From Brenneria alni (lineage in GTDB: Bacteria; Pseudomonadota; Gammaproteobacteria; Enterobacterales; Enterobacteriaceae), in NCBI RefSeq assembly GCF_003666245.1, contig NZ_MJLZ01000011.1, positions 1 to 64,000 on the forward strand: a stretch of DNA of 64,000 bases. The letters run 5' to 3'. The notes under the pieces were generated by a model. The model made no database searches. It was not told the DNA's origin and was given only the letters and a program-made list of their open reading frames with translations. The first letter of the stretch is position 1. Each line of letters begins with the position of its first letter. The translations under genes and the position numbers were made by a program. This document shows positions 29,288 through 40,393 of the stretch, one piece after another.

Positions 29288-29404
29288 TATCATGATGATG
29301 GCAAAGTCCGGGATTGATTCCATACTAGCTTAAGTGTTAATCATTGCTGTGCAGTTCCATTCGCTTGCTATCCGGTAGCCCATTCAAGAGTAACGTATCC
29401 GACT

Positions 29405-31414
29405 ATGAGTAAAGTATTCAAACTGAATTCCGAATTTAAACCGGCGGGCGATCAGCCGGAAGCCATTCGTCGTTTAAAAGAAGGATTAGAAGATGGGCTG
29501 GCGCACCAGACGCTGCTGGGTGTAACAGGATCGGGCAAAACCTTTACTATCGCCAACGTGATCGCTGACCTGAATCGTCCCACTATGGTGCTGGCGCCCA
29601 ATAAAACGCTCGCCGCCCAGCTATACGGGGAGATGAAGGAATTTTTCCCGGATAATGCGGTGGAATATTTTGTCTCATACTATGATTACTACCAGCCGGA
29701 AGCCTATGTGCCGAGTTCTGATACCTTTATCGAAAAGGATGCATCGGTAAACGAACATATCGAACAGATGCGGCTCTCTGCGACAAAAGCGATGCTGGAA
29801 CGGCGTGATGTGGTGGTGGTGGCCTCGGTCTCCGCGATTTATGGTCTGGGCGATCCCGATCTGTATCTGAAAATGATGCTGCATTTGACGCAAGGAATGA
29901 TTATCGATCAGCGTGCGATTTTGCGGCGGCTGGCGGAGTTGCAATATGCCCGCAACGATCAGGCGTTTCAGCGCGGGACTTTCCGCGTTCGTGGCGAAGT
30001 GATTGATATTTTCCCCGCCGAGTCGGACGACGTGGCCTTGCGCGTCGAGCTGTTTGATGAAGAAGTTGAACGGCTGTCGTTATTTGACCCGCTGACCGGG
30101 CAAGTTTTGCAGACCGTGCCCCGTTATACCATTTATCCTAAAACGCACTACGTGACGCCTCGTGAACGTATTTTGCAGGCGATGGAAGATATCAAGGTCG
30201 AACTGGCCGATCGCCGTAAAATCTTATTGGCGAACGATAAGCGGGTGGAAGAGCAGCGGCTTAGTCAGCGAACCCAGTTTGATCTGGAAATGATGAACGA
30301 ACTTGGTTATTGCTCAGGCATCGAAAATTACTCCCGCTTTCTGTCCGGGCGCGGCCCCGGTGAACCCCCGCCGACCCTGTTTGATTATCTGCCCGCCGAT
30401 GGGCTGCTGGTGGTCGATGAATCTCACGTCACCATTCCGCAGATTGGCGGTATGTACCGCGGCGACCGGGCGCGTAAAGAAACGCTGGTGGAGTATGGTT
30501 TTCGCTTGCCGTCGGCGCTGGACAACAGGCCGATGAAGTTTGAGGAGTTTGAAGCGCAGGCGCCGCAGACTATCTACGTTTCCGCTACGCCGGGCAAGTA
30601 TGAGCTGGAAAAATCGGGCAATGAGGTGATCGATCAGGTGGTTCGCCCTACCGGTTTGCTGGACCCGGTGCTGGAAGTCAGGCCGGTTGCCACGCAGGTG
30701 GATGATCTGTTGTCTGAAATCCGTCTGCGTGCCGCAGTGAATGAACGGGTGCTGGTCACCACGCTGACCAAGCGTATGGCGGAAGATTTAACCGAATATC
30801 TGGAAGAGCACGGCGAGCGGGTTCGCTACCTGCACTCGGATATTGATACGGTGGAGCGTGTTGAAATTATTCGTGACCTGCGGCTGGGCGAGTTCGATGT
30901 ACTGGTGGGTATCAACCTGCTGCGCGAAGGTCTGGATATGCCGGAAGTGTCGCTGGTGGCGATTCTGGATGCGGACAAAGAAGGTTTCCTGCGTTCAGAG
31001 CGCTCCCTGATTCAGACCATCGGACGGGCGGCGCGTAACCTGAATGGTAAAGCGATTTTGTACGGCGACAGAATTACGCCCTCGATGGAGCGGGCGATTA
31101 ATGAAACGGAGCGCCGCCGCGAGAAACAGCAGGCGTATAATCTCGCGCATGGCATTGTACCGCAGGGCCTGAACAAGAAAATTTCCGATATTCTGCAATT
31201 GGGGCAGCCGAGTGGCAGAGGCAAAGGTTATGGCAAAAAAGCCGCAGAGCCGGCCGCCAGCTATCAGTTACTCACGCCGAAAGCCCTGGAGCAGAAAATC
31301 CGTGAGCTGGAAAGCAAAATGCTGACGCACGCGCAGAATCTGGAATTTGAAGAAGCGGCCAGCCTGCGCGATCAGGTTCATGCCCTGCGGACGCAGTTTA
31401 TTGCCGTATCCTGA
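29405..31414 (+). CDS. uvrB: UvrB, excinuclease ABC subunit B
   Basis: A 669-residue helicase-like core of nucleotide excision repair. Walker A is GVTGSGKT; the beta-hairpin region [16 protein letters not shown], the helicase motif [10 protein letters not shown], and motif [11 protein letters not shown] are all present. The C-terminal UVR domain ([20 protein letters not shown]) binds UvrC. E. coli UvrB has 673 residues. Its last 17 bases overlap the end of the convergent ybhK. Confidence 0.98.
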   Translation: MSKVFKLNSEFKPAGDQPEAIRRLKEGLEDGLAHQTLLGVTGSGKTFTIANVIADLNRPTMVLAPNKTLAAQLYGEMKEFFPDNAVEYFVSYYDYYQPEAYVPSSDTFIEKDASVNEHIEQMRLSATKAMLERRDVVVVASVSAIYGLGDPDLYLKMMLHLTQGMIIDQRAILRRLAELQYARNDQAFQRGTFRVRGEVIDIFPAESDDVALRVELFDEEVERLSLFDPLTGQVLQTVPRYTIYPKTHYVTPRERILQAMEDIKVELADRRKILLANDKRVEEQRLSQRTQFDLEMMNELGYCSGIENYSRFLSGRGPGEPPPTLFDYLPADGLLVVDESHVTIPQIGGMYRGDRARKETLVEYGFRLPSALDNRPMKFEEFEAQAPQTIYVSATPGKYELEKSGNEVIDQVVRPTGLLDPVLEVRPVATQVDDLLSEIRLRAAVNERVLVTTLTKRMAEDLTEYLEEHGERVRYLHSDIDTVERVEIIRDLRLGEFDVLVGINLLREGLDMPEVSLVAILDADKEGFLRSERSLIQTIGRAARNLNGKAILYGDRITPSMERAINETERRREKQQAYNLAHGIVPQGLNKKISDILQLGQPSGRGKGYGKKAAEPAASYQLLTPKALEQKIRELESKMLTHAQNLEFEEAASLRDQVHALRTQFIAVS

Positions 31415-32321
31415 TGGACGCCAACGCGGATAATCCCTTTTCAATGGCGGCATAGAGTAATTTTCTATCGTGACGATAGGCGATATCGGCAGCTTCCAAC
31501 GGTTGCTGAATCAAGATGCTACTGGCAGGCGCGGTGGCCGGGCCGGGAGGCATGATAACGATATCAATATGCCGCCTGCCGAGATGTTTTTCCATCATCT
31601 CCAGTTTCTGTTGCAGTGTCATGCCGGCAGCGCTTGGGCTAAGTTCGCGGCCAAGATTGTCAATATAGATAAGGGGCGCGGCGGTATCGCGCAGGGCACG
31701 GCTGAGATCGTCGAGCAGCAACGGCGGCATCAGGCTGGTCAGAAAACTGCCGGGGCCAATCAGAATCAGGTCCGCATCGGCAATGGCTTCCAGCGCTTCA
31801 CCGGGGGCGGTGACGGGGGGAAACAGCATCAGATCCTGCGGCAAAGTGGACAACTGATCGATGTTGACCTCGCCATATACCGGATTACCCTGTTCATCAA
31901 TGGCCATCAAATCGACCGGCTGTTCGGACATCGGGATCAAAAAAGCATCGACTTTCAGCAGATCACGCAGCAGGTTAATGGCTTCTAATGGCCGAACGCT
32001 CAAATGATCAAGCGCTTTCAGCATCAGGTTACCCAGATTATGTCCTGCCAGTTCGCCGTTGCCGTTAAAGCGGTATTCGAACATGGCGGAGGCGACGCTC
32101 GGCGTGGTAATCAACTGATTCAGGCAGTTACGGGTATCTCCCCAGGCAATACCGCCTTCAGCATGACGTATTCTGCCTGTCGATCCGCCGTTATCCGTGG
32201 TGGTGACAATCCCGGTCAGGCGGGAACCCAGGGATGAAAGTGAAGACATCACCCGACCCAGGCCGTGTCCACCCCCAAGAGCGACAACCCGATCAAGATC
32301 GGCTAACGTGCGATTGTGCAT
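31398..32321 (-). CDS. ybhK: YvcK/YbhK-family protein
   Basis: A 307-residue protein of the CofD-like/YvcK family. The N-terminal nucleotide-binding pattern is [14 protein letters not shown], followed by [28 protein letters not shown] and [15 protein letters not shown] are conserved. In Bacillus the homologue is needed for growth on gluconeogenic substrates and binds UDP-sugars; the enterobacterial role is not settled. It is convergent with uvrB, overlapping by 17 bp, as in E. coli where the two genes are adjacent. Confidence 0.92.
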   Translation of the reverse strand: MHNRTLADLDRVVALGGGHGLGRVMSSLSSLGSRLTGIVTTTDNGGSTGRIRHAEGGIAWGDTRNCLNQLITTPSVASAMFEYRFNGNGELAGHNLGNLMLKALDHLSVRPLEAINLLRDLLKVDAFLIPMSEQPVDLMAIDEQGNPVYGEVNIDQLSTLPQDLMLFPPVTAPGEALEAIADADLILIGPGSFLTSLMPPLLLDDLSRALRDTAAPLIYIDNLGRELSPSAAGMTLQQKLEMMEKHLGRRHIDIVIMPPGPATAPASSILIQQPLEAADIAYRHDRKLLYAAIEKGLSALASIRIRQ

Positions 32322-32610
32322 AGTAACCCTTATTACTGTTATTGCTGAACCGAGATAATCATTGCCGCCGGTAAGGTAGCCGATTTCGCTATAAAAGGCG
32401 AAAAATCATGATGCTGATGTGACTTAAGACCATTTTCGTCTGCGGTTTTCCAGTATGCTGCATGAACAAGATAAAAATCGTTATATATCATAGTATATAT
32501 CGAATATTTAAATGACGATTTGCCGTGTTTAGCGGTAGACTCGGAGAAGAAATCACGGTTCTGTGTCTGCATTGTCTGGCTCTCTTTGTCAAATAATAGA
32601 CTGGAATCAA
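32322..32610. other. divergent promoter region ybhK/moaA
   Basis: A very AT-rich core (about 32485-32520) suggests promoters. No gene is apparent. The region leads into the riboswitch of moaA. Confidence 0.55.
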
Positions 32611-32716
32611 ACTCCTAGCCCTGGCGCCTACGTGATGCGTTTGTTGAGCATGATAGGGCGCCCTGGCCGTGGCCTGAATGGTCACCAGGGTGCGAGGTAG
32701 AAATGCCTGCATCTCC
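32611..32716 (+). ncRNA. probable molybdenum-cofactor (Moco) riboswitch
   Basis: The moaA leader contains the paired blocks gccctggcgcctacg and ctggccgtggcctgaatgg, ending just before gcatctcccgtttttgg. This resembles the Moco RNA motif in front of E. coli moaA, which represses translation when cofactor is plentiful. Boundaries are approximate and I matched it from memory without a covariance model. Confidence 0.68.
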
Positions 32717-32735
32717 CGTTTTTGGAAAGGTGTTT

Positions 32736-33725
32736 ATGGTGAGTCAACTGACCGATGCGTTTGCGCGTAAGTTTTACTATTTGCGCCTGTCTATAACCGA
32801 TGTCTGCAACTTTCGTTGCACCTATTGCCTGCCGGAGGGCTATAAACCTGATGGCGTCAATCCGCACCGTTTTCTGTCCCTCGACGAGATCCGTCGCGTC
32901 AGCCGCGCATTCGCCGAATTAGGGACTGAGAAAGTCCGTCTCACCGGCGGGGAACCCTCTCTGCGCCGCGATTTTGCCGAGATTATCGCCGCGATCCGTG
33001 AAAACCCGGCGATCCGCACGTTGGCCGTCACCACCAATGGCTATCGGCTGGCGCGTGATGTCGCACGGTGGCGCGAAGCTGGCCTGAGTGCGCTGAATGT
33101 CAGCGTGGACAGTCTGGACGCCCGCCAGTTCCATGCCATTACCGGGCAGGATAAGTTCCGTCAGGTGATGGAGGGCATTGACGCGGCTTTCGCCTGCGGT
33201 TTCAGCAAAGTGAAGGTGAATACCGTGCTGATGCGGGATGTCAATGACACCTGCCTGCTGACTTTTCTTGAGTGGATCCGGCTGCGCCCGATTCAACTGC
33301 GCTTTATTGAACTGATGGAAACCGGTGAGGGGAGTCGGCTTTTTCGCCAGCGCCATATTTCCGGTGAAGTTATCCGCCAGCGATTACAGCAGCAGGGGTG
33401 GAGCGAGCAGGAGCGTGGCCGCAGCGACGGCCCGGCCAGGGTATTCCGCCACCCCGATTATCAAGGTGAAGTCGGGCTGATTATGCCCTATGAGAAGGAT
33501 TTCTGCCTGAGCTGTAACCGCCTGCGTGTTTCCGCCATTGGCAATCTGCATCTCTGTCTGTTTGGTGAGCAGGGGATCCCGCTACGTGATTTGATGGTTG
33601 ACGACAGTCAGCTCGATGCGCTGAAAATGCGTATTTCCGGTGGCTTATCGACCAAAAAACAAACTCACTTTCTGCATCAGGGTAATAGCGGCATCACGCA
33701 GAATCTGTCGTTTATTGGCGGGTAA
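32736..33725 (+). CDS. moaA: MoaA, GTP 3',8-cyclase
   Basis: A 329-residue radical SAM enzyme catalysing the first step of molybdopterin synthesis. The N-terminal cluster is CNFRCTYC; the C-terminal second cluster is [18 protein letters not shown]. The protein ends in the essential GG. The start at 32736 gives [19 protein letters not shown] as in E. coli and has ggaaagg upstream. It leads the moaABCDE operon behind the riboswitch. Confidence 0.97.
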   Translation: MVSQLTDAFARKFYYLRLSITDVCNFRCTYCLPEGYKPDGVNPHRFLSLDEIRRVSRAFAELGTEKVRLTGGEPSLRRDFAEIIAAIRENPAIRTLAVTTNGYRLARDVARWREAGLSALNVSVDSLDARQFHAITGQDKFRQVMEGIDAAFACGFSKVKVNTVLMRDVNDTCLLTFLEWIRLRPIQLRFIELMETGEGSRLFRQRHISGEVIRQRLQQQGWSEQERGRSDGPARVFRHPDYQGEVGLIMPYEKDFCLSCNRLRVSAIGNLHLCLFGEQGIPLRDLMVDDSQLDALKMRISGGLSTKKQTHFLHQGNSGITQNLSFIGG

Positions 33726-33760
33726 TGTCAGCAGTCCAACTTATCCGTAAGGAGTCTGGT

Positions 33761-34273
33761 ATGAGTAAGGTCAGTAGTGAATTTATTCCTCTCGGTATTG
33801 CGGTGCTCACTGTATCCGAACGTCGTACTGAAGCCGATGATACGTCTGGTGACTATCTGCGTGAAGCCGCCCAGTCAGCCGGGCACCATATCGTTGCCGG
33901 CGGTATTGTTAAAGAAAATCGCTATCAGATCAGGGCGCAGGTATCAGCCTGGATCGCCAGTGACGATGTTCAGGCCATTCTAATCAACGGAGGAACAGGG
34001 TTTACCGCCGGTGATGTGGTGCCGGAGGCGGTCAGCGTGTTGTTCGATCGTGAAATTGAAGGCTTTGGCGAGCTGTTCCGCATGGTGTCATATGAGGATA
34101 TCGGCACCGCCACGATACAGTCACGGGCGATTGCCGGCCTGGCCAATCAGACGGTTATTTTTGCCATGCCGGGTTCGACCCGCGCCTGCCATACCGCCTG
34201 GGAGCGCATCATTCAGGAACAGTTGGATGCGCGGCAAAAGCCCTGTAATTTTCATCCCCATCTGAAAAAGTAA
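33761..34273 (+). CDS. moaB: MoaB, molybdopterin-related protein
   Basis: A 170-residue MogA-like fold protein: [12 protein letters not shown], then [17 protein letters not shown], a molybdopterin-binding motif. In E. coli its exact role is uncertain, since MogA does the adenylation. The start at 33761 has aaggag at a good distance. It lies between moaA and moaC. Confidence 0.95.
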   Translation: MSKVSSEFIPLGIAVLTVSERRTEADDTSGDYLREAAQSAGHHIVAGGIVKENRYQIRAQVSAWIASDDVQAILINGGTGFTAGDVVPEAVSVLFDREIEGFGELFRMVSYEDIGTATIQSRAIAGLANQTVIFAMPGSTRACHTAWERIIQEQLDARQKPCNFHPHLKK

Positions 34274-34281
34274 CGCTATCT

Positions 34282-34764
34282 ATGTCACAACTAACCCATA
34301 TTAATGCCGCCGGTGAGGCGTCGATGGTAGATGTTTCCGCCAAAGCCGACACGGTGCGTGAAGCACGGGCGGAGGCCTTTGTTGAAATGGCCCCGCAGAC
34401 TCTGGCGATGATAATCGATGGCAGCCACCATAAAGGCGACGTGTTCGCCACGGCGCGTATCGCAGGCATTCAAGCGGCGAAACGCACCTGGGAACTGATC
34501 CCGCTCTGCCATCCGCTACTGCTAAGTAAAGTGGCGGTTGAGCTTGAGGCGCAGCCTGAACATAACCGGGTACGTATTGAGTCACTGTGTCGTCTCACCG
34601 GTAAGACCGGGGTTGAGATGGAAGCGCTGACGGCGGCATCGGTGGCGGCACTGACGATTTACGATATGTGCAAGGCGGTACAAAAAGATATGGTGATTGG
34701 CCCGGTGCGTCTGCTGGCGAAAAGCGGCGGCAAGTCAGGTGATTTCAAGGTGGGAGCATCATGA
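34282..34764 (+). CDS. moaC: MoaC, cyclic pyranopterin monophosphate synthase
   Basis: A 160-residue enzyme that turns the MoaA product into cPMP. The conserved patches [31 protein letters not shown] and [20 protein letters not shown] are present. It overlaps moaD by 4 bp (ATGA). Confidence 0.97.
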   Translation: MSQLTHINAAGEASMVDVSAKADTVREARAEAFVEMAPQTLAMIIDGSHHKGDVFATARIAGIQAAKRTWELIPLCHPLLLSKVAVELEAQPEHNRVRIESLCRLTGKTGVEMEALTAASVAALTIYDMCKAVQKDMVIGPVRLLAKSGGKSGDFKVGAS

Positions 34765-35006
34765 TTAACGTGCTGTTTTTCGCGCAGGTGCGTGAGCTGA
34801 CCGACACCCATCACCTGACCTTGTCCGCCGACTATGCCACGGTGGATGATCTGCGCCGGGCATTATGTGGACGGGGAAGCCGCTGGGCGCTGGCGCTGGA
34901 ATCCGGCAAACTGCTGGCGGCGGTTAACCAGTCGCTGGTGGAGATGCAACATCCGTTGCAGGATGGCGATGAGGTGGCCTTTTTCCCGCCGGTCACCGGG
35001 GGATGA
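34761..35006 (+). CDS. moaD: MoaD, molybdopterin synthase small subunit
   Basis: An 81-residue ubiquitin-like sulfur carrier ending in VTGG, the tail adenylated by MoeB and then thiocarboxylated. FPPVTGG and VAFFPP are family marks. Overlaps moaC and moaE by 4 bp each. Confidence 0.96.
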   Translation: MINVLFFAQVRELTDTHHLTLSADYATVDDLRRALCGRGSRWALALESGKLLAAVNQSLVEMQHPLQDGDEVAFFPPVTGG

Positions 35007-35461
35007 TGATGACAGCGACCCGTATTCGCGTAACTGAGGAAAATTTCAATGTCGGCGACGAGTATCAGTGGCTGTCGCAGTGCTATGAAGATGGCGCCGT
35101 GGTGACCTTTACCGGCAAGGTTCGCAATCATAATCTGGCCGAGCATGTCGGCGCCTTGACGCTGGAACATTACCCCGGTATGACGGAAAAAGCGTTGGCG
35201 GAAATTATCGGGCTGGCGCGTGAACGCTGGTCGCTTCCACGCGTCAGCGTTATTCACCGGGTCGGCATCCTCTATCCGGGGGATGAAATTGTGTTTGTCG
35301 GCGTCAGCGCCGCCCATCGTAATACCGCGTTTGATGCCGCTCAATTCATTATGGACTATCTGAAAACCCGGGCGCCGTTCTGGAAGCGTGAAGCCACGCC
35401 GGACGGCGATCGCTGGGTTGAATCACGGGATAGCGACAAGCAGGCCGCCCGGCGCTGGTAG
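35003..35461 (+). CDS. moaE: MoaE, molybdopterin synthase large subunit
   Basis: A 152-residue catalytic subunit that adds the dithiolene sulfurs to cPMP. GAVVTFTGKVRNHN, LTLEHYPGMTEKALAEI and IHRVGILYPGDEIVFVGV are conserved, as is YLKTRAPFWKRE with the catalytic lysine region. Three closely spaced ATG codons open the gene; 35003 overlaps moaD. Confidence 0.96.
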   Translation: MMMTATRIRVTEENFNVGDEYQWLSQCYEDGAVVTFTGKVRNHNLAEHVGALTLEHYPGMTEKALAEIIGLARERWSLPRVSVIHRVGILYPGDEIVFVGVSAAHRNTAFDAAQFIMDYLKTRAPFWKREATPDGDRWVESRDSDKQAARRW

Positions 35462-35518
35462 CGGCCATTGTGCTTGCCTCGGCTGAACGGAGGTTTATGT
35501 GTTAGGATAAAAGAAGGT

Positions 35519-35533
35519 GAGGCACGGTGCCTC
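35519..35533. repeat. small palindrome between moaE and ybhL
   Basis: gaggcacggtgcctc is self-complementary except for its centre. The sequence downstream on the plus strand is ttacgtataaatttttt. It may be a weak terminator of moaABCDE or lie in the ybhL leader. Confidence 0.4.
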
Positions 35534-35567
35534 TTACGTATAAATTTTTTAACGCAAAGGTAGCATC

Positions 35568-36278
35568 ATGGACAGATATCCACGCTCGGGTGATTCGATT
35601 GTTGAACGTGCGCAAACAGGCCTTCAGGCCTATATGGCGCAGGTATACGGCTGGATGACCTGCGGGTTATTGCTGACGGCGTTTGTGTCGTGGTATGCGG
35701 CGAATACGCCTGCGGTACTCAATTTTGTTTTCTCCAGTAAGATTACCTTTTGGGGCTTGATCATTGCCCAACTGGGGCTGGTATTCGTGATTTCCGGTAT
35801 GGTGCAGCGTTTGAGCGGCGGGGTGGCCACCGGCCTGTTTATGCTCTACTCGGCGCTGACCGGGCTGACGATTTCCAGCATCTTTATCGTGTATTCCGGT
35901 GAGTCAATCGCCAGTACGTTTGTGATTACCGCCGGGATGTTTGGCGCCATGAGTCTGTATGGCTATACCACCAAGCGTGATTTAACCGGTCTTGGCAGCA
36001 TGTTGTTTATGGCGCTGATCGGTATTGTGTTAGCCTCGCTGGTTAACCTGTGGCTGAAAAGCGAAGCGCTGATGTGGGCGGTGACCTATATCGGTGTGGT
36101 GGTGTTTGTCGGTCTGACGGCGTATGACACGCAGAAACTGAAACGTATGGGCGAGCAGTTGTCCGTTGACGACAAAGATAACTTCCGTAAATACTCGATT
36201 GTCGGTGCGCTAACGCTGTATCTGGATTTCATCAACCTGTTCCTGATGCTGCTGCGGATTTTCGGCAACCGCCGCTAA
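35568..36278 (+). CDS. ybhL: YbhL, BAX-inhibitor-1 family membrane protein
   Basis: A 236-residue inner-membrane protein of about seven helices with the family end AYDTQKLKRM and LYLDFINLFLMLLRIFG. Family members are pH-gated calcium leak channels in structural studies of a Bacillus homologue; the role in enterobacteria is unknown. Present next to ybhR, as in E. coli, but on the opposite strand. A terminator follows. Confidence 0.95.
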   Translation: MDRYPRSGDSIVERAQTGLQAYMAQVYGWMTCGLLLTAFVSWYAANTPAVLNFVFSSKITFWGLIIAQLGLVFVISGMVQRLSGGVATGLFMLYSALTGLTISSIFIVYSGESIASTFVITAGMFGAMSLYGYTTKRDLTGLGSMLFMALIGIVLASLVNLWLKSEALMWAVTYIGVVVFVGLTAYDTQKLKRMGEQLSVDDKDNFRKYSIVGALTLYLDFINLFLMLLRIFGNRR

Positions 36279-36300
36279 ACGTACCACGTTCTGCTAAATC

Positions 36301-36337
36301 AGCCCGAGGCGCAGCCACCGCCGTTTCGGGCTTTTTT
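36301..36337 (+). terminator. terminator after ybhL
   Basis: agcccga (36301-36307) pairs with tcgggct (36326-36332), followed by a run of six T. The loop is long but contains additional pairing. Confidence 0.8.
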
Positions 36338-36366
36338 GTTGCTGCCGGACAACCTTTTCTTGCCTC

Positions 36367-37476
36367 TCACGCAATATTGCGTCGGAAAATAGCGTAAGCC
36401 GCCGTACCGGTTGTCGCGGTGATAATCAGCAGCGGCCACAGACTGCCCCAGATAATAGAGAAGTCGGCATCTTTGAGGTAGATCTGTTTGGTGATGTCGG
36501 TGAAGTGGCGGATGGGGTTAATCCAGGTCAGGTTCTGCAACCATAGCGGCATGTTTTCCACCGGCGAGATATAGCCAGACAGCAGGATGGCCGGCATCAT
36601 AAACACAAACACGCCGATAAATGCCTGCTGTTGTGTGGCGCAGAGCGATGAAATTAACAGCCCAAACCCCACCAGCGACAGGCCATAAACCAGAATGGCG
36701 GCATAAAACAGCAGCAGGGAACCGGCGAAAGGGATCTGATAGGCCAGTATCCCCGCCAGCAGGACGACCGTGGCCTGAAAGGCGGCGACGATCAAAGCCG
36801 GAACCGCCTTGCCAACGAAAATCTGCCATGTCGATAACGGCGAGACCAGCAGTTGCTCCAGCGTACCCTGTTCACGCTCGCGGGCGACCGACAGCGCCGT
36901 AACGATCAGCACGCCGATGGTAGTGATCAAGGCAATCAACGACGGTACGACAAACCATTTGTAGTCCAGATTCGGGTTGTACCAGTGGCGGATAACCAAC
37001 TCGCTGTTGTTCATCCTGGGCTGATTGCCCAGTAATTCCATCTGATAATCCCGAACGATCTTCTGTACGTAATTAGCGGCGATCTGAGCACTGTTGGAGC
37101 GGCGTCCATCTAATATCACCTGTAACGACGTGCTGTTGCCGCTGACAATCTCGCGGGAGAACTGAGGCGGGAAACGGATGATCAATAACGCCCGTTGATC
37201 GTCCAGCGTCGGGGGGATTTCCTGAGAACTATGCAGTAATAATACGTTGGAAAAGGCTTTCGCTTTGGCAAAACGCTGAGTCAGCTCAACGGAGGCGTGG
37301 CCATTATCCTCGCTGTAAATGGCGATGGTGGCGTTGGTGACATCCAGCGTGGCGGCAAAGGGAAACAGACAAACCTGTAGGATGACCGGAAAAATCAAAA
37401 TAGCGCGCGTTTGCGGTTCACGCAGCAGTGACTGTAATTCTTTGATAATCAATGTCCATAGGCGATGCAACATCAT
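36367..37476 (-). CDS. ybhR: YbhR, ABC-2 type exporter permease
   Basis: A 369-residue protein with one N-terminal helix, a large extracytoplasmic domain and five to six C-terminal helices, the ABC-2 layout. [17 protein letters not shown] and [15 protein letters not shown] are typical. It forms the YbhFSR exporter with YbhS and YbhF. In E. coli this exporter gives resistance to some drugs (cefoperazone, chloramphenicol reported) and is a Na+/Li+/H+ antiporter in one report. Last gene of ybhGFSR. Confidence 0.93.
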   Translation of the reverse strand: MMLHRLWTLIIKELQSLLREPQTRAILIFPVILQVCLFPFAATLDVTNATIAIYSEDNGHASVELTQRFAKAKAFSNVLLLHSSQEIPPTLDDQRALLIIRFPPQFSREIVSGNSTSLQVILDGRRSNSAQIAANYVQKIVRDYQMELLGNQPRMNNSELVIRHWYNPNLDYKWFVVPSLIALITTIGVLIVTALSVAREREQGTLEQLLVSPLSTWQIFVGKAVPALIVAAFQATVVLLAGILAYQIPFAGSLLLFYAAILVYGLSLVGFGLLISSLCATQQQAFIGVFVFMMPAILLSGYISPVENMPLWLQNLTWINPIRHFTDITKQIYLKDADFSIIWGSLWPLLIITATTGTAAYAIFRRNIA

Positions 37477-37482
37477 AGCTCC

Positions 37483-38628
37483 CTAATCCAGTCTGCGTCG
37501 TGTTTTCCAGGCCGTCAGACCAATGAAGAAAATGGCTGACGCAATCAGAAACAGCAGGTTAAGCAGTAATACGCTGCCAATGTTGCCAGCCAGAAACAGC
37601 GTTTGCAGCGTGCTGACAAAATAACGGGCCGGGATAAGGTAAGACACGGCGCGCACCAGCGCAGGCATACTGTCGATCTCGAAAACAAAGCCGGACAACA
37701 TCACTGCGGGGAGAAACGCCGCGTTCAAGGCCACCATCGCCGCATTAAATTGATTTCTTGTCAGGGTGGAGATCAGCAATCCCATGCCCAGCGTACTGAT
37801 CAGAAACAGACTGCCGATGCCAAACAGCAGCAGCAACGATCCCCGGTACGGCACATGCATAATGAAAGTGGCGACCAGAATACATAGCGCCATCACCATC
37901 ATGCCGAGAAAATAGTAGGGGATCAGCTTCGACAGCAGGAGTTCACTGCGGGTAACCTGGGTGGATAACAGGGCTTCCATCGTGCCGCGTTCCCATTCGC
38001 GGGCGATGACCAGCGAGGTCAGAATAGCGCCGATTACCGTCATAATAATGGTGATGGCGCCGGGAATAATAAAATGTTGACTGATCGCGGCCTGGTTAAA
38101 CCAGTAGCGTAATTGCACCTCGATCAGTTGCCTGAATTCCTGCCCCTGATCGCCTGCGCGCTGCTGCTGCCAGATAAGCCAGATACCTTCCGCATAACCC
38201 TGAACGAAATTGGCGGTATTGGGTTCGCTGCCGTCGGTAATCACCTGAACGGGCGCCACGGCCACCGGATGCGCCATCTGTTCGGCAAAATCGTTCGGAA
38301 TGACGATCAGCCCGCGGATAGTGCCAGCCTGCATCATCTGAATCAGTTGTTGTCGGTTGTCGCTGATAACCGGAACAATGAACGGTGAGGCGGCGAACGT
38401 GTTTGCCAGATCACGGGCATCCTCACTTTGCTGCTCCATCAGGATACCGACATGAAGGCGGCTGGAGTCGAGATTGATACCGTAGCCGAAGATAAACAGC
38501 AGCAGCAGCGGGATCACAAAGGCGATCAGCCCGCTGCTGGGGTCGCGCACAATCTGCCGGGTTTCTTTCAGACACAGGGCTTGCAGACGACGCCAGGAAA
38601 AATAGATGTTGCTGTTCTGGCTAGCCAT
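37483..38628 (-). CDS. ybhS: YbhS, ABC-2 type exporter permease
   Basis: A 381-residue protein paralogous to Ybh[19 protein letters not shown] is the cytoplasmic coupling segment. E. coli YbhS has 377 residues with the same [16 protein letters not shown] start. I chose the ATG at 38628, giving an 8-bp overlap with ybhF (ATGGCTAG). Upstream in-frame codons only extend into ybhF. Confidence 0.93.
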   Translation of the reverse strand: MASQNSNIYFSWRRLQALCLKETRQIVRDPSSGLIAFVIPLLLLFIFGYGINLDSSRLHVGILMEQQSEDARDLANTFAASPFIVPVISDNRQQLIQMMQAGTIRGLIVIPNDFAEQMAHPVAVAPVQVITDGSEPNTANFVQGYAEGIWLIWQQQRAGDQGQEFRQLIEVQLRYWFNQAAISQHFIIPGAITIIMTVIGAILTSLVIAREWERGTMEALLSTQVTRSELLLSKLIPYYFLGMMVMALCILVATFIMHVPYRGSLLLLFGIGSLFLISTLGMGLLISTLTRNQFNAAMVALNAAFLPAVMLSGFVFEIDSMPALVRAVSYLIPARYFVSTLQTLFLAGNIGSVLLLNLLFLIASAIFFIGLTAWKTRRRLD

Positions 38629-40393
38629 TGTCCGTCTCCTGGTCATGGTTTTGTTGATCACGATTTTGCTGATCATAGTCCTGTATCAGTGCGATAAAGG
38701 CTTGTTCCATCGTTGGTGATGGCGTTTTTTCATCAGCGGCCTGCTGTTTTAAATCATCCGGCGTACCGCTGGCGATTAGCTTACCGTGGTAAACCAGCCC
38801 GATACGGTCACAATATTCAGCCTCGTCCATGAAGTGTGTGGTGACCATCACGGTCACGCCTTTGTTAACCATCCCGTTGATATGTATCCAGAACTCCCGG
38901 CGGGTGAGAGGATCGACGCCGGATGTCGGCTCATCCAGGAACAGGATATCCGGCTCATGCATCAGGGCGCAGGCCAGCGCCAGACGCTGTTTAAATCCCA
39001 GCGGCAGCGCATCGGGCGTCTGGCGATAAATGGGCTGGAAGTTAAATGCCTGCGTCATTTCAGCCATTTTATCGCGCTGTGCTTTCCCCTTCAGGCCGTA
39101 TACGCCGGAAAAGAAACGCAGATTCTGTTCAACCGTCAGGTTGCCATACAAAGAAAACTTCTGGGCCATGTAGCCTAAATGCTGACGTGCTTTACCTGAA
39201 CTGGTTTTCAGATCCATATCCAGTACCAGCGCTTTGCCTTCCGTCGGCGCCAGAAGACCGCACATCATTTTGAAGGTGGTCGATTTCCCTGCGCCGTTAG
39301 GCCCCAGCAGACCAAAAATTTCGCCACGCTGTACCTTGAAACTGACACGATCGGTAGCGGCAAAGTCACCGAATTTTTTCGTCAGTTGCTGTGCTTCGAT
39401 CACGGTTTCTTCACCGTTAACCTCAATCAGCGGCATGATTTTCGCCAGCGAGGATTCACTGGCCGGGCCGCCGCCCAGCAAATCAATAAAGGCATCCTCA
39501 AAACGGGGATCGGTGTCTTGCAGGTTCTCTGTCGGTAGCTCCAGTGCCGACAGCAACGCGGCCCGATCGGCATCCGGTTCCAGAATCAGCCGCACATATT
39601 GTCCCTGAATGACGCCATCGCTGACCTGTGGCTGGCGCAGGGCGCGTTGTAGTAACTTTCGGTGACTGCCGGAGCGCGTACCGATCAGCACGCAACGGCC
39701 CGCCATTTTCTCCGTCAGTTGGCGGGGTTCACCGCGATAAAGTTGTTCCCCTTCATTGAGCAGCAGGACGTCCCGGCATTGCTCGGCTTCATCCAGATAC
39801 GATGTGCTCCACACAATCATCATGCCTTCATCGGCCAGCTCATGCACCATCTGCCAGAGTTCACGGCGGGAAATAGGATCGACCCCCACTCCAGGCTCAT
39901 CCAGCAGCAGTACCTTGGGTTGACCCAGCAAGGTGCAGGCCAGCCCCAGCTTTTGTTTCATTCCGCCGGACAGCTTGCCGGCAAGCCGCCCGGTAAAGCG
40001 TGTCAGGTCAGTAAAAGAGAGCAGCCGTTCAAACGTTTCCTGACGTACTTTACCGGTAATGCCGCGTAAGTCGGCGTACAGCGTCAGGTTCTCCATTACG
40101 GTGAGGTCTTCATACAGCCCGAACTTTTGCGGCATATAACCCAAAATGGCGCGAAGCTGGCGATCTTCCTTAATGGGATCAAGTCCAACGACCTTCATCG
40201 TACCGTGGCTTGGCGTTAACAGCCCCGCCAGCATCCGCAGCAGGGTGGTTTTGCCCGCCCCGTCGGGGCCGACTAATCCGGTGACGGCGCCGCTGCGGAT
40301 CTGTGCGGTGAGGCGGGCGAGAGCAGGTTTATCTTGTCCGGGAAAGGATTTTTCCAACGCCTCCAGTTCGATCAGCGCGGATTGATCATTCAT
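38621..40393 (-). CDS. ybhF: YbhF, dual ATPase of the YbhFSR exporter
   Basis: A 590-residue protein with two ATPase domains. Walker [10 protein letters not shown] and GPNGAGKST. The first signature is LSGGMKQK; the second is a degenerate LPLGFKQR. Walker B motifs [11 protein letters not shown] and [11 protein letters not shown] follow. One or both halves hydrolyse ATP for export. It overlaps ybhG by 8 bp and ybhS by 8 bp. Confidence 0.94.
   Translation of the reverse strand: MNDQSALIELEALEKSFPGQDKPALARLTAQIRSGAVTGLVGPDGAGKTTLLRMLAGLLTPSHGTMKVVGLDPIKEDRQLRAILGYMPQKFGLYEDLTVMENLTLYADLRGITGKVRQETFERLLSFTDLTRFTGRLAGKLSGGMKQKLGLACTLLGQPKVLLLDEPGVGVDPISRRELWQMVHELADEGMMIVWSTSYLDEAEQCRDVLLLNEGEQLYRGEPRQLTEKMAGRCVLIGTRSGSHRKLLQRALRQPQVSDGVIQGQYVRLILEPDADRAALLSALELPTENLQDTDPRFEDAFIDLLGGGPASESSLAKIMPLIEVNGEETVIEAQQLTKKFGDFAATDRVSFKVQRGEIFGLLGPNGAGKSTTFKMMCGLLAPTEGKALVLDMDLKTSSGKARQHLGYMAQKFSLYGNLTVEQNLRFFSGVYGLKGKAQRDKMAEMTQAFNFQPIYRQTPDALPLGFKQRLALACALMHEPDILFLDEPTSGVDPLTRREFWIHINGMVNKGVTVMVTTHFMDEAEYCDRIGLVYHGKLIASGTPDDLKQQAADEKTPSPTMEQAFIALIQDYDQQNRDQQNHDQETDNG

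Larger units (their letters stand above)
28671..29404. other. 734-bp regulatory intergenic region upstream of uvrB
   Basis: It has no credible gene. It contains a small palindrome (28702-28720), a divergent DnaA-box pair (28944-28968) and a LexA box (29272-29287), listed separately. The length and the several control sites recall the multi-promoter uvrB region of E. coli. Confidence 0.75.

Noticed and set aside
29105..29323. Minus-strand frame of 72 codons upstream of uvrB
   Set aside because: It crosses the LexA box region and has no recognisable motif; the region is regulatory.
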